Made by a program: the position numbers and the translations under genes. The notes beneath the pieces are model-generated. The model worked only from the letters and a program-made list of their open reading frames with translations, had not been told where the DNA came from and searched no databases. A DNA stretch of 14,483 bases from an uncultured Veillonella sp. (GTDB taxonomy: Bacteria; Bacillota; Negativicutes; Veillonellales; Veillonellaceae): positions 1 to 14,483 of the forward strand of contig URPT01000028.1 in NCBI GenBank assembly GCA_900549845.1. Direction: 5' to 3'. Shown piece after piece: positions 1 to 7,587 of this stretch. Position 1 is the first letter of the stretch. Every line of letters begins with the position of its first letter.

Positions 1-2
1 CC

Positions 3-1829
3 TACGCCATTGCCAATGTATACCAATGGGGAGATTACCACATCTTACCATCAGCTAAGAAGGTGGCTAATGAAGGTGAACCATCTGGCTTTGCCCGTTT
101 CTTAAAAGGCTTATTTGTACAAGCAGATCAACGCAGATTGGCAAATAAAGTAAATGCTATTGCTCAGCAATGGTTGCGTAAATCTGCCGAGGCAGGCCTT
201 GTTATTGCATACCGCAACTTGCGCATTACCTATGTAGAGCAAGGCAATAAGAAAATGGAAGAACAAGTCATTTTTGAAGGTGCTAAAGCAGGTTTGCCTC
301 TCATGATGTATTTAGCAGGCGATATTTGTAAGTCTCGTGGGGAGCACGAAGGAGCGCTCGAATATTTTGAGCGCGGCGCCGCTATGAATAATGGCATGTG
401 TTTGCGTGAAGCTGCCGAGTACTATGCAAAACCACGTGAGTCTAACAAAAGAATCCCTCAGGATATTCAAAAGGCCCTCAGATACTACGAGCGCGCTGCT
501 ATAAGCCCAGATTACTTAGACTTTGACGACCACGCTTATGTTACCATGCAAGCCATCATTATTCGTACCTTGAACATCGATGGTCAGTCCCAAGATTGGT
601 CTCGCATTGCTCACTTATTGCAACAACCAGCTATTTACACGCTCGATGCTATTTGGCCATATCTCGCTTATGTATTTACTTTCAAAAAAGGTAATACCCC
701 TGCAATAAGAAACGCCATAGAGTGCGTTAATCAGGCTAGCAAATGTCACGATAGATACGGTAGTTATGACTATGCGGACCATCTATGGCAACTGGCAGCC
801 GGCTATTGCTACGAAATTGGTGCCATTACAAAAGAACCGGATTTAGACCAAGCCGTTACGTTCTACGAACATGCTCGTGAAAGCATCAGACGTATTAACA
901 CAAGAAACGATAATTGGTTAGGTGCTGGTGAGCCCTTGGTAATTCCTGATGAAGCGTCTGAGCGATTAGAAGCCTTTGAACTCGTTAATGGACACTATCA
1001 ATACAAAGAAGGCATAAAAGAATCTTCTACAACTTGTAATCCTATGCCACCTGCATGGCCTCAAAATTCTGTGGATGTATTAGAAATCTTCGAGGACTCT
1101 ACTACTGGTTGGCGTACTAATAAATACGACTGGAATTTCATCGAACGCGAGTGGGATACACAAAAATACCTCAGCTTTATCATCTATGATAATCGTCAAT
1201 CTATAGAAAACGTCATTTATGATGTGTACAGTATCGTTATGTTCCACAATGAAGATAAAAACTCTTGTACTATCTATCTATACGGCTACCTTGAGGCTAC
1301 TGACGAACGAGATGAAAGTTCGGAGCCTACAGTATATGAAATACGATACTTTAAAGAAATGTCCATTTCTGAAGGGCTCGCTTTAATTAAAGAATTCTAT
1401 GATCATGCTACATTGCCTATTATTGATGAAAGCTGGGAGAGACAGTACAAAAACACTACTCCTCCACGGGAGTATGTATTAACTTGCGACAACGATATTT
1501 TCTACCTCAATCAATATGAATTTTCCAATCAAATGATTAAGGATGCCTTAGAAGGCGTAGCCAATGGCAAGTATGATATCATGGCGGTTCGCCCACCTAA
1601 CCTCGACGATCCAGGTATTAGCTACTTCATCGAGCGTGGAAAAGGTAAAAACTTACACATTAGCCTCTATATCACTATAGAAGACGACGTAGAGGACGAC
1701 ATCGTATATGGCTTTGAACGAGAGTCTTGCAACTTAACCTCCATTAACTATTGGATTCAAGAATCTATAACAAGCAATAAACTGCCGGACTTAAGCGATT
1801 GGGAAGAAGTTAAAAAGAAACATAATTAA
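3..1829 (+). CDS. Sel1/TPR-repeat protein with unassigned C-terminal region (5' partial)
   Basis: The reading frame is open from base 3 to the TAA at 1827-1829. The first start-like codon (GTG at 63) is preceded in frame by 20 sense codons with no ribosome site, so the true start is left of the window. The first ~300 visible residues are alpha-helical and contain Sel1-type repeat signatures such as AGLPLMMYLAGD, GALEYFERGAA and KALRYYERAA, the usual A/G/Y-rich pattern of ~36-residue helical pairs. Sel1 repeats normally form a superhelical protein-protein binding scaffold. From about residue 345 the composition changes to an acidic, aromatic-rich, probably alpha/beta region of ~240 residues that I cannot assign to a named family. 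No signal peptide can be judged because the N terminus is missing. It stands alone ahead of the MFS gene, with 144 bp between. The repeat call is fairly sure; the partner and cellular role are unknown. Confidence 0.75.
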   Translation, partial: YAIANVYQWGDYHILPSAKKVANEGEPSGFARFLKGLFVQADQRRLANKVNAIAQQWLRKSAEAGLVIAYRNLRITYVEQGNKKMEEQVIFEGAKAGLPLMMYLAGDICKSRGEHEGALEYFERGAAMNNGMCLREAAEYYAKPRESNKRIPQDIQKALRYYERAAISPDYLDFDDHAYVTMQAIIIRTLNIDGQSQDWSRIAHLLQQPAIYTLDAIWPYLAYVFTFKKGNTPAIRNAIECVNQASKCHDRYGSYDYADHLWQLAAGYCYEIGAITKEPDLDQAVTFYEHARESIRRINTRNDNWLGAGEPLVIPDEASERLEAFELVNGHYQYKEGIKESSTTCNPMPPAWPQNSVDVLEIFEDSTTGWRTNKYDWNFIEREWDTQKYLSFIIYDNRQSIENVIYDVYSIVMFHNEDKNSCTIYLYGYLEATDERDESSEPTVYEIRYFKEMSISEGLALIKEFYDHATLPIIDESWERQYKNTTPPREYVLTCDNDIFYLNQYEFSNQMIKDALEGVANGKYDIMAVRPPNLDDPGISYFIERGKGKNLHISLYITIEDDVEDDIVYGFERESCNLTSINYWIQESITSNKLPDLSDWEEVKKKHN

Positions 1830-1852
1830 TAATTATTTCGTAGCAAGAAATA

Positions 1853-1909
1853 ACTAGCCCAAAGTCATTAAGCAAAAGACTAGCTCAAAGTCATTAAGCA
1901 AAAGACTAG
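1853..1909. repeat. 26-bp tandem duplication in intergenic DNA
   Basis: Bases 1853-1878 and 1879-1904 are adjacent copies of one 26-bp unit differing at a single position (C versus T), followed by the first five bases of a third copy (actag, 1905-1909). The array lies between the Sel1 gene and the MFS gene. Just before it is a short AT-rich inverted repeat (TTATTTC 1833-1839 with GAAATAA 1847-1853), and just after it TAGGC (1907-1911) can pair with GCCTA (1921-1925). Neither hairpin has the GC-rich stem plus U-run of a good terminator. Confidence 0.8.
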
Positions 1910-1961
1910 GCAAAAAATGAGCCTACAAGTTTTTATAGCTATAAATGTATTACAAGACTAA

Positions 1962-1967
1962 AGGAGG
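1962..1967 (+). promoter_or_regulatory. Ribosome binding site that decides a TTG start
   Basis: AGGAGG sits 6 nt before the TTG at 1974. No in-frame ATG or GTG lies near it, and the protein aligned from this TTG begins like MdtG (a short charged stretch, then the first membrane segment), so TTG is the likely initiator. Confidence 0.8.
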
Positions 1968-1973
1968 GATACT

Positions 1974-3152
1974 TTGGAAACGTGGAAACGAACGGTGTAC
2001 ATCAGTTTAGTATGCGTATTCTGTACAGCCTTTGGGGTAAGTCAACTAGCACCTATTCTGCCTTTATACTTTCACGATTTAGGCGTCCAAACACCAGAAG
2101 CAATGTCGTTATGGTCTGGTTTAGCAACCGGTGCAACCTACATAATCGTTTGCTTAGCAGCACCATTTTGGGGGCGTGTGGCGGACAAAAAAGGTCGTAA
2201 AATTACATTAATACGATCTAGCTTTGGCATGGCATTATGCAATATATTAATTGCTTTTCAAACTACACCCGAAGGGGTTGTTTTAATCCGACTCATTCAA
2301 GGTCTAGTGAGTGGCTTTTACTCGGCATCAATTACATTAATAGCTTCAGAATCACCTATTGAACGAACTGGTTGGGCTTTAGGTTTACTAGCTTCTGCCA
2401 ACCTTGCTGGTTCACTGATTGGTCCTCTATTAGGTGGATACATTGCAGATACAGTCGGTATTCGCAATGACTTTATCATCGTCGGTGCACTCATGGGTTT
2501 AGCTGGTGTGCTGGCTACTATATTCATCCATGAAAATTATGTACCACAACCGAATCCTGAAAAACTTTCCATCCGTAAGTTGAAAGAGCAAATACCGGAA
2601 TTTAATAGTATTGTCGCATTATGTGTAGCGTCCTTTATCTATGCAATATGCATCATGTCCTTACAACCTGTTATCTCTGTATATATTAAGGGAATCGTTC
2701 CTAGTGATACAGAAAATCTAGCATTTATTGCAGGCGCTGTATTCTCCGCTATGGGTATTGCTCAACTTATGAGTAGTTCTCCACTAGGTAAATTAGTCGA
2801 CAAGATCGGGCCACGTAAAGTATTAGTAGTATCTCTTATTTATGTAGGGATTCTAAATATCCCTCAAGCCTATGTTTCTGATGTATATCAACTTGCAATA
2901 ATCAGGTTCCTACAAGGTTTTGGTTTAGGTGGCATGTTGCCTGCCTTAAACACTTACCTCTCTTCAAAAACGCCTCGAGAATTTACAGGCCAAGTATTTT
3001 CCTATAATCAGTCTTGTTTGTTTTTCGGTTATTTCTTGGGGTCTGTTGGTGGTGCTAGCCTTATGGCATGGCTAGGCTTTACTACCCTATTCTGGGTTAG
3101 TGGTGGCTTATTTATTATTTCCGCTCTCTGGATTGGCTTTAAACTTAAATAA
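1974..3152 (+). CDS. MFS transporter, MdtG-like drug/solute exporter
   Basis: A 392-residue inner-membrane protein of the major facilitator superfamily, probably 12 helices, predicted to exchange protons for an exported compound. The signature loop motif A appears after helix 2 (GRVADKKGRK, residues 67-76) and again in degenerate form in the C-terminal half (LGKLVDKIGPRK, 271-282), reflecting the two-fold MFS repeat. A motif-C-like GPLLGGYIAD is at 150-159. WSG followed by APFWG, RS.GM, GWALG and FSYNQS (342-347) match what I recall of E. coli MdtG (YceE), a multidrug/fosfomycin-type efflux protein. Length agrees with that family (~400 aa). The start is TTG with a strong AGGAGG six bases upstream. 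The gene is probably monocistronic: 144 bp precede it and a strong hairpin terminator lies 20 bp after its stop. Family assignment is secure; the substrate is not predictable from sequence. Confidence 0.88.
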   Translation: METWKRTVYISLVCVFCTAFGVSQLAPILPLYFHDLGVQTPEAMSLWSGLATGATYIIVCLAAPFWGRVADKKGRKITLIRSSFGMALCNILIAFQTTPEGVVLIRLIQGLVSGFYSASITLIASESPIERTGWALGLLASANLAGSLIGPLLGGYIADTVGIRNDFIIVGALMGLAGVLATIFIHENYVPQPNPEKLSIRKLKEQIPEFNSIVALCVASFIYAICIMSLQPVISVYIKGIVPSDTENLAFIAGAVFSAMGIAQLMSSSPLGKLVDKIGPRKVLVVSLIYVGILNIPQAYVSDVYQLAIIRFLQGFGLGGMLPALNTYLSSKTPREFTGQVFSYNQSCLFFGYFLGSVGGASLMAWLGFTTLFWVSGGLFIISALWIGFKLK

Positions 3153-3172
3153 CGAAAATCTACAATATAAAG

Positions 3173-3208
3173 AGAACCCCATCATGATATTAATCATGAT
3201 GGGGTTCT
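3173..3208. terminator. Strong bidirectional intrinsic terminator
   Basis: A perfect 16-bp stem (3173-3188 with 3193-3208) with a 4-nt loop contains a GAACCCC/GGGGTTC core. It is followed on the + strand by TTTCTT and, reading the - strand, by CTCTTTATA. It lies 20 bp after the MFS stop and 85 bp beyond the end of the convergent dcuC-like gene, so it probably serves both. Confidence 0.9.
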
Positions 3209-3293
3209 TTTCTTGTGAATTTTAAATTTAAGGTCGTTGAGCAAATGCGCTTTATGGCATTACAACTGCACAACTACTTTCATCTAATTATAA

Positions 3294-4547
3294 TTATAAT
3301 AACAACAGCATAATCACAACTGTAGCAATAATACATGGTACCGCATTACGTTTTGCCATTTCCATAGGATTAATTCCTGCAAGGCCCGCAATGATGATAC
3401 CTGCACCTGCGACTGGACTCATACTACGACCGATACCAGCGCCTAGTTGAGCCATAGAGCCCAATTGCATAATACCATACCCAAAATCTGCCGCATGCGG
3501 TGTAACTGCGCCGTTAAACGCAAGGGCTGCTGCATTACCAGAACCAGAGATAACTGCCAATAAGAATGGACCAAAGGCAGCACCGATTTGAGCAATTTGT
3601 TGAGAGTTCTTCATGCCATCAATGAGTGCACTTGTAAGTCCAATGTACTGCATACCCGCAGTAAAGGCTGCCGCCGCAGCCATAAGACCTACTACATCAC
3701 ACATACCATCGCCAGTACCACGGAAGAATTTTTTAACTGCATCCGTTACATTAGGTCGTACAGCAACAATGCCAATTGCCGTACCAATTAACATGGATAC
3801 CGGAACAGAAATTTCTGGGATTACTGCTACTTGTTTACTACCGAGCACAAGTAATACAAGTGGAATGATTGGGATGATAGCATATAAATAATTTACTTTA
3901 AATTCTTTACCTTCTTCTTCGTTAGCATCTTTCAATACATATCCTGTATGCTCTTTCTTAACGATAGCTACGATATTGAGCAAAATAGCTGCTACGACAA
4001 TACCAATAATAGCTTGCATAGAGAAGCTCGCAATAACGGTCATTACGTCTTCACCGGCTAGTTGTGCTACTTGTGGGTTAAACATAAGACCTGGGCTCAA
4101 TGCACTTCCCCATGTACCTAGGAAAATAGCAGAGCCTGCCATCGCTGGATGCACACCGGAGCGAATAAGTGCAGGAATTAATAGAGCACCTACTGCAGCT
4201 GCACAGCCTGCCGCTGTAGGTAACGCAATGTTAATCAAGAACGTAATAATAACAGCACCAGGGATGATGATTTTAGTCATTTTTTTAAGGCCTGCAGAGA
4301 TGAAATATACCATGTGCTCTGTACATTTTGTATATTCCATAACATAACTAAAACCAAGCACTGTACAAATAGTTGGTACAAGACCTGGATTTGTAAGCTC
4401 TTTTACAAACGCTGTCGTACCTGCACCAATCTGCCCACCAATAAAGCACATTAACAAGCCCGATAATAACAACACGAGCCGTGTTTCAAACTGCTTAATA
4501 ATGGCAATAAACGTCGCCACTACGATAACAATACCAGCAATAACCAT
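3294..4547 (-). CDS. DcuC-family anaerobic C4-dicarboxylate carrier
   Basis: A 417-residue, very hydrophobic inner-membrane carrier with about 12 membrane segments and a hydrophilic central loop near residues 197-217. The C-terminal half carries GSGNAAA (335-341), GRSMSPVAGAG (373-383) and NPMEMAKRNAVP (393-404), which parallel TGSGNAP, GRTLSPVSGV and SPFEVVKRTSVP in E. coli DcuC. That family moves succinate, fumarate and related dicarboxylates in anaerobes. The frame could start at a TTG at 4577, but the ATG at 4547 has GGAG five bases upstream and the TTG has no ribosome site, so I use 4547. It is the last of three same-strand genes behind two M20 hydrolases, which suggests that the real substrate may be an acidic amino-acid derivative; that is inference. 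A two-stem hairpin lies just before its ribosome site. The family call is good, the substrate uncertain. Confidence 0.82.
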   Translation of the reverse strand: MVIAGIVIVVATFIAIIKQFETRLVLLLSGLLMCFIGGQIGAGTTAFVKELTNPGLVPTICTVLGFSYVMEYTKCTEHMVYFISAGLKKMTKIIIPGAVIITFLINIALPTAAGCAAAVGALLIPALIRSGVHPAMAGSAIFLGTWGSALSPGLMFNPQVAQLAGEDVMTVIASFSMQAIIGIVVAAILLNIVAIVKKEHTGYVLKDANEEEGKEFKVNYLYAIIPIIPLVLLVLGSKQVAVIPEISVPVSMLIGTAIGIVAVRPNVTDAVKKFFRGTGDGMCDVVGLMAAAAAFTAGMQYIGLTSALIDGMKNSQQIAQIGAAFGPFLLAVISGSGNAAALAFNGAVTPHAADFGYGIMQLGSMAQLGAGIGRSMSPVAGAGIIIAGLAGINPMEMAKRNAVPCIIATVVIMLLLL

Positions 4548-4561
4548 AATCTCTCCAATCC

Positions 4562-4614
4562 GTGTATTCCCTACCAATAGCGAGTATTCTCTGCCATTCT
4601 ATTGCGGAATACAC
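4562..4614 (-). promoter_or_regulatory. Two-stem hairpin in the dcuC-like leader
   Basis: GTGTATTCC (4562-4570) pairs perfectly with GGAATACAC (4606-4614). Inside it CAATAG (4575-4580) pairs with CTATTG (4599-4604), leaving an 18-nt apical loop and an asymmetric 4/1 internal loop. On the - strand the structure ends about 5 nt before the GGAGAG ribosome site of the dcuC-like gene and has no U-run after it, so it is not a classic terminator. It may affect translation or mRNA stability. I do not recognise it as a known riboswitch. Confidence 0.55.
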
Positions 4615-4668
4615 CCTTCTAACCACGTAAAATATGATATCTTAGCTAGTTAACACATTTCTAACTAA

Positions 4669-4674
4669 ATTATA
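4669..4674 (-). promoter_or_regulatory. Possible -10 element for the dcuC-like gene
   Basis: TATAAT on the - strand, inside an alternating TA run, lies 122 bp before the dcuC-like ATG and 32 bp after the stop of the preceding hydrolase. The -35 position (TGATGA at 17-bp spacing) is poor. If real, the message would include the leader hairpin at 4562-4614. Confidence 0.25.
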
Positions 4675-4706
4675 TATATGTACAAACATATTCATCAGTA
4701 CTCAAT

Positions 4707-5951
4707 CTAATTAAGTTTAGTACTTTCTAAGCTAAGCTTTCTTAGCACAGTATCTAATATCTTAGCTCCCGTAACGATGTCATCCATATCTGCAAATTCA
4801 GCTGGATTATGACTAATACCTTCGCGGCATGGAATAAAAATCATTCCTGTAGGAACATCATCAGCCCAATGCATGGCATCATGACCAGCACCGCTTGGCA
4901 TGGTCATATAGTCTACGCCTACAGACTGAACAGCCTCTTCAATTTCGCGAATCATCACAGGATGCATCGCCACCGGATGATCTTGTGCAACAGGCTCAAT
5001 CGTATAGGATAATCCTCGTTTCTCTGCAATAACATCAATAAATTCCTTAATGAGGGTAACTACAGAATCTCGGGCCACCTTAGAAATACTGCGAATATCT
5101 ACGCCCAGTTTAACAGCCCCAGGAATAACGTTCATCGCTCCTGGCACAACCTCTACTACACCGACTGTACCCACTACTGGAGGCTCTTCTTGCATGGATG
5201 CAATCTCCTCAATACCGAGTATGATTTTTGAAGCCCCACAGAGCGCATCATGACGCAAGTTCATTGGCGTTGCTCCACTATGATCCGCATTGCCACGAAT
5301 GGTTACATAGAACCGCTCTGGTGCAGCAATACCAGTTACAACACCGATAGGTTTCGCTTCGTGCTCTAACACTTTACCTTGTTCAATATGAATTTCTGTG
5401 AAAGACTTTACAGGTCTCTTATATTCCATATGCTCAATAGCATCTGGATTTAAATTACGCTCTTTTAATGCGTCATACAAGGAAATGCCTTGTTTATCTA
5501 CTAAGCGTTGTAAATCTTGCAATGTCAATTCACCGCGCATAGCTTTACTACCCAATGTGGCTGCTCCAAAGCGGCTAGACTCTTCACACATAAAGTCTAC
5601 TACTACAATAGTATGGTCATGTTCAAAACCATCATCAGTCATACTGCGAACCGCTTCGATAGCAGATAATACACCCACAACACCATCATAATTGCCTCCA
5701 TTAGGTACGCTGTCCGTATGAGAACCAACCATGACAACCGGTAAATCAGGATTCTTACCTACCTTATAGCCTAGCACATTTCCAAAATCGTCTATCTCTA
5801 CAGTTAGACCCGCATCAGTCATACAATCAATAATATATTGGCGACCTTCCCAATCAGAATCGGTGAAAGCTAGACGATTAATACCTTCACCAGGTGCAGT
5901 CAACTGCGCCATAGCATCAAAGTCCTTAGCTAAACGCTCTCGTTGAATCAT
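4707..5951 (-). CDS. M20 Zn-dependent amidohydrolase, hydantoinase/carbamoylase type (AllC/AmaB-like)
   Basis: A 414-residue cytosolic metallo-hydrolase of the group containing N-carbamoyl-L-amino-acid hydrolase, allantoate amidohydrolase and beta-ureidopropionase, which release CO2 and NH3 from a ureido group. The dinuclear metal site is intact: H78 in GSHTDS, D89 in NGGNYDG, the E123-E124 pair in CEESSRFG, H188 in EIHIEQG and H381 in ISHNPAEF. The dimer-lid and substrate residues of the family are also present: H224 in ADHSGATPM, N274 in GAMNVIPG, R287 in DIRSIS and H357 in PSGAGHDAM. Length fits the family (~410). The ATG at 5951 has GGGGAG four bases upstream; a GTG at 5963 is in frame but lacks a ribosome site. 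It sits between the AbgA-like hydrolase and the carrier gene. The family is certain. Allantoate, carbamoyl amino acid or ureidopropionate cannot be separated by eye, and no hydantoinase or allantoinase gene is in view. Confidence 0.88.
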   Translation of the reverse strand: MIQRERLAKDFDAMAQLTAPGEGINRLAFTDSDWEGRQYIIDCMTDAGLTVEIDDFGNVLGYKVGKNPDLPVVMVGSHTDSVPNGGNYDGVVGVLSAIEAVRSMTDDGFEHDHTIVVVDFMCEESSRFGAATLGSKAMRGELTLQDLQRLVDKQGISLYDALKERNLNPDAIEHMEYKRPVKSFTEIHIEQGKVLEHEAKPIGVVTGIAAPERFYVTIRGNADHSGATPMNLRHDALCGASKIILGIEEIASMQEEPPVVGTVGVVEVVPGAMNVIPGAVKLGVDIRSISKVARDSVVTLIKEFIDVIAEKRGLSYTIEPVAQDHPVAMHPVMIREIEEAVQSVGVDYMTMPSGAGHDAMHWADDVPTGMIFIPCREGISHNPAEFADMDDIVTGAKILDTVLRKLSLESTKLN

Positions 5952-6020
5952 ATAACTCCCCACAATCTAATACTCATATTACATCTAACTTATAGCCCAC
6001 TATACATATTTCTATGCATC

Positions 6021-6060
6021 CATCTATATAGTTATGCATCTATATAGTTATGCATCTATA
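6021..6060. repeat. 16-bp tandem repeat array between the two hydrolases
   Basis: A 16-bp unit (catctatatagttatg) occurs at 6021-6036 and identically at 6037-6052, followed by an 8-base partial copy at 6053-6060. Related fragments (atgcatc) occur just upstream at 6014-6020. The array occupies the 148-bp gap between the AbgA-like stop and the start of the carbamoylase-like gene. It is AT-rich and could expand or contract by slippage, changing the spacing of a promoter or leader. Confidence 0.85.
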
Positions 6061-6099
6061 GTTTGGATATATACATCGCAATATCTCAATCAATATAGC

Positions 6100-7395
6100 C
6101 TATTTTAAATAGTGCGTAGCAATTGTACCTAATGCAACAATGCCGTTTAACATATCTTCTTCATCGATATCGAATAATGGATTATGATGAGGTGCTTTAA
6201 TAGCTGAGCCCAATACCATATAGGTTGCTCGACCACCACGATCAATTACACGGTTCAAGAAGTATGCACAGTCTTCACTACCGCCACCGCTATAATCGAA
6301 TGGAACTTCTTTAAAGATACCTAATGGTTCAATGATAGATTGTACTTCGCGAGCTAAATCATCGCTAATACGGCCTGCCGGAGTTTCACCTTGTTTTGTA
6401 ATTTCAAAGGTACAATCATGCATTTCTGCAGCACCTTTAATAATGGTCTTAGTGCGTTCAATCATATAATCATTAATCTCTGTAGTAGCACCACGAGTTT
6501 CTAATTTAAGTGTTGCTACATCAGGAGTAACATTGCGACCTGTACCACTTTCAAAAACACCTACATTCATGCGAGATGCACCCCCACTATGGCGAGCAAT
6601 GGCTTGTAAGTTAATAACAGCTGTACAGCCGGCAAGCATGGCATTTTGAGCCTTTTCTGGAGAACCACCTGCATGGGAAGAATAGCCATGGAATACAGCA
6701 TCAAGTTTTGTAGTCGCTAAAAAGCCATGATCACTACAAGCAAAGCAATTAGATAACTGTTCATTAAATCCGATATGCATGCCGAACATCAAGTCTACAT
6801 CATCTACTACGCCAGCCTCTACCATCGCTTTAGCACCACGTACGCCTTCCTCTGCTGGTTGGAAGATAAGTTTAATAGTGCCCTTCAAGCCATCCTTATG
6901 TGTAGCAATATATTCAGCAAGACCAAGGCCCATTGTCATATGTGTATCATGACCACAAGCATGCATAGCCTTCTCATGGCGGGAACGGAAACCATTCTTA
7001 GCAGGAATATGGTTAGATGCTTTAGATTCGATAACATCATTAGAATCCATATCTGCACGGAATGCTACTACAGGACCATCAACACTGAACTTCATAGTTG
7101 CTACAATAGCTGTTTTACCATAGCCCATCTTCTCTACTAGTTCAGGATCAGCACCTTCATCCATAGCACGAGCCATGGCTGCTTTCATAACATCCTCGCT
7201 CGGCAAACCCATACGAGAATCTAAATCAAGCACTTCTGCACCGAGTGCCACATCATACCCCAAAGCAATTAGCTTTTCAGCTACTTTAGCGGCAGAACGA
7301 TATTCGAGCCAAGCTGGCTCTGGATACATATGAAAATCACGACGTAAAGCAATAAAATCATCGCGGCGTTGTTGTACGAAATCTTTTACAGACAT
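6100..7395 (-). CDS. AbgA-like M20 amidohydrolase (p-aminobenzoyl-glutamate hydrolase A family)
   Basis: A 431-residue cytosolic metallo-peptidase that closely follows E. coli AbgA (436 aa) as I recall it: RRDFHMYPEPAWLEYR at the N terminus, the AbgA-specific insert with SRMGLP near 60-65, HACGHDTH (145-152), LIFQPAEEG (176-184), MHIG (206-209), ATTKLDA (227-233), ASRMNVGV (273-280), GRNVTP (286-291) and HHNPLFDID (403-411). Likely metal ligands are C147, H149, the E182/E183 pair, H207 and H403 or H404; H241 is the usual lid histidine. AbgA works with AbgB in E. coli to split the folate breakdown product p-aminobenzoyl-glutamate. No AbgB homologue or AbgT transporter is in the window, so this copy may act alone, with a distant partner, or on another N-acyl amino acid. 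The ATG has AGGAGG five bases upstream. It is the first gene of the three-gene hydrolase/carrier group. Confidence 0.87.
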   Translation of the reverse strand: MSVKDFVQQRRDDFIALRRDFHMYPEPAWLEYRSAAKVAEKLIALGYDVALGAEVLDLDSRMGLPSEDVMKAAMARAMDEGADPELVEKMGYGKTAIVATMKFSVDGPVVAFRADMDSNDVIESKASNHIPAKNGFRSRHEKAMHACGHDTHMTMGLGLAEYIATHKDGLKGTIKLIFQPAEEGVRGAKAMVEAGVVDDVDLMFGMHIGFNEQLSNCFACSDHGFLATTKLDAVFHGYSSHAGGSPEKAQNAMLAGCTAVINLQAIARHSGGASRMNVGVFESGTGRNVTPDVATLKLETRGATTEINDYMIERTKTIIKGAAEMHDCTFEITKQGETPAGRISDDLAREVQSIIEPLGIFKEVPFDYSGGGSEDCAYFLNRVIDRGGRATYMVLGSAIKAPHHNPLFDIDEEDMLNGIVALGTIATHYLK

Positions 7396-7536
7396 ACTTA
7401 CCTCCTAAAATACAATAGATACCTATACTTCAACTATATAAAGAGCTACACAAATAGCTAATTAAATAGTCAACCAATAAGATTATGTATACAGAATTAT
7501 AAATTTCTATATACATCAATAATAATTCTTGTATTT

Positions 7537-7565
7537 ATTATAACTTATATTGATATTTTTAGAAA
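7537..7565 (-). promoter_or_regulatory. Possible promoter for the AbgA-like gene
   Basis: On the - strand TATAAT (7542-7537) lies 17 bp after TTTCTA (7565-7560), 142 bp before the AbgA-like ATG, in a very AT-rich 192-bp gap. The -35 match is only three of six, so this is a weak call. I see no clear terminator for the EamA gene that ends at 7588, so read-through into abgA is possible. Confidence 0.3.
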
Positions 7566-7587
7566 TAAAAAAGCATACATACGCAGA

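Noticed and set aside
1853..1909. 26-bp repeats considered as CRISPR or an attachment site
   Set aside because: Copies abut with no spacer between them and there is no integrase or tRNA gene nearby.
1940..1945. TATAAA as a -10 element for the MFS gene
   Set aside because: No -35-like hexamer occurs at 16-18 bp spacing, and the region is generally A/T-rich, so the match carries little weight.
3976..4347. 123-codon + strand reading frame opposite the dcuC-like gene
   Set aside because: Composition (A/I/P/M-rich) is that of an antisense shadow, there is no ribosome site, and the opposite strand encodes a clear family member over the whole interval.
4548..4577. Longer N terminus for the dcuC-like protein from a TTG at 4577
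   Set aside because: There is no ribosome site before the TTG, the codon lies within the leader hairpin, and the ATG at 4547 has a good site and begins directly with the first membrane segment.
6005..6060. Tandem repeats considered as a CRISPR array
   Set aside because: The units are 16 bp, directly adjacent with no spacers, AT-rich, and no cas genes are nearby.
6775..7140. 121-codon + strand reading frame opposite the AbgA-like gene
   Set aside because: It is antisense to highly conserved M20 metal motifs, has no ribosome site and no recognisable protein features.
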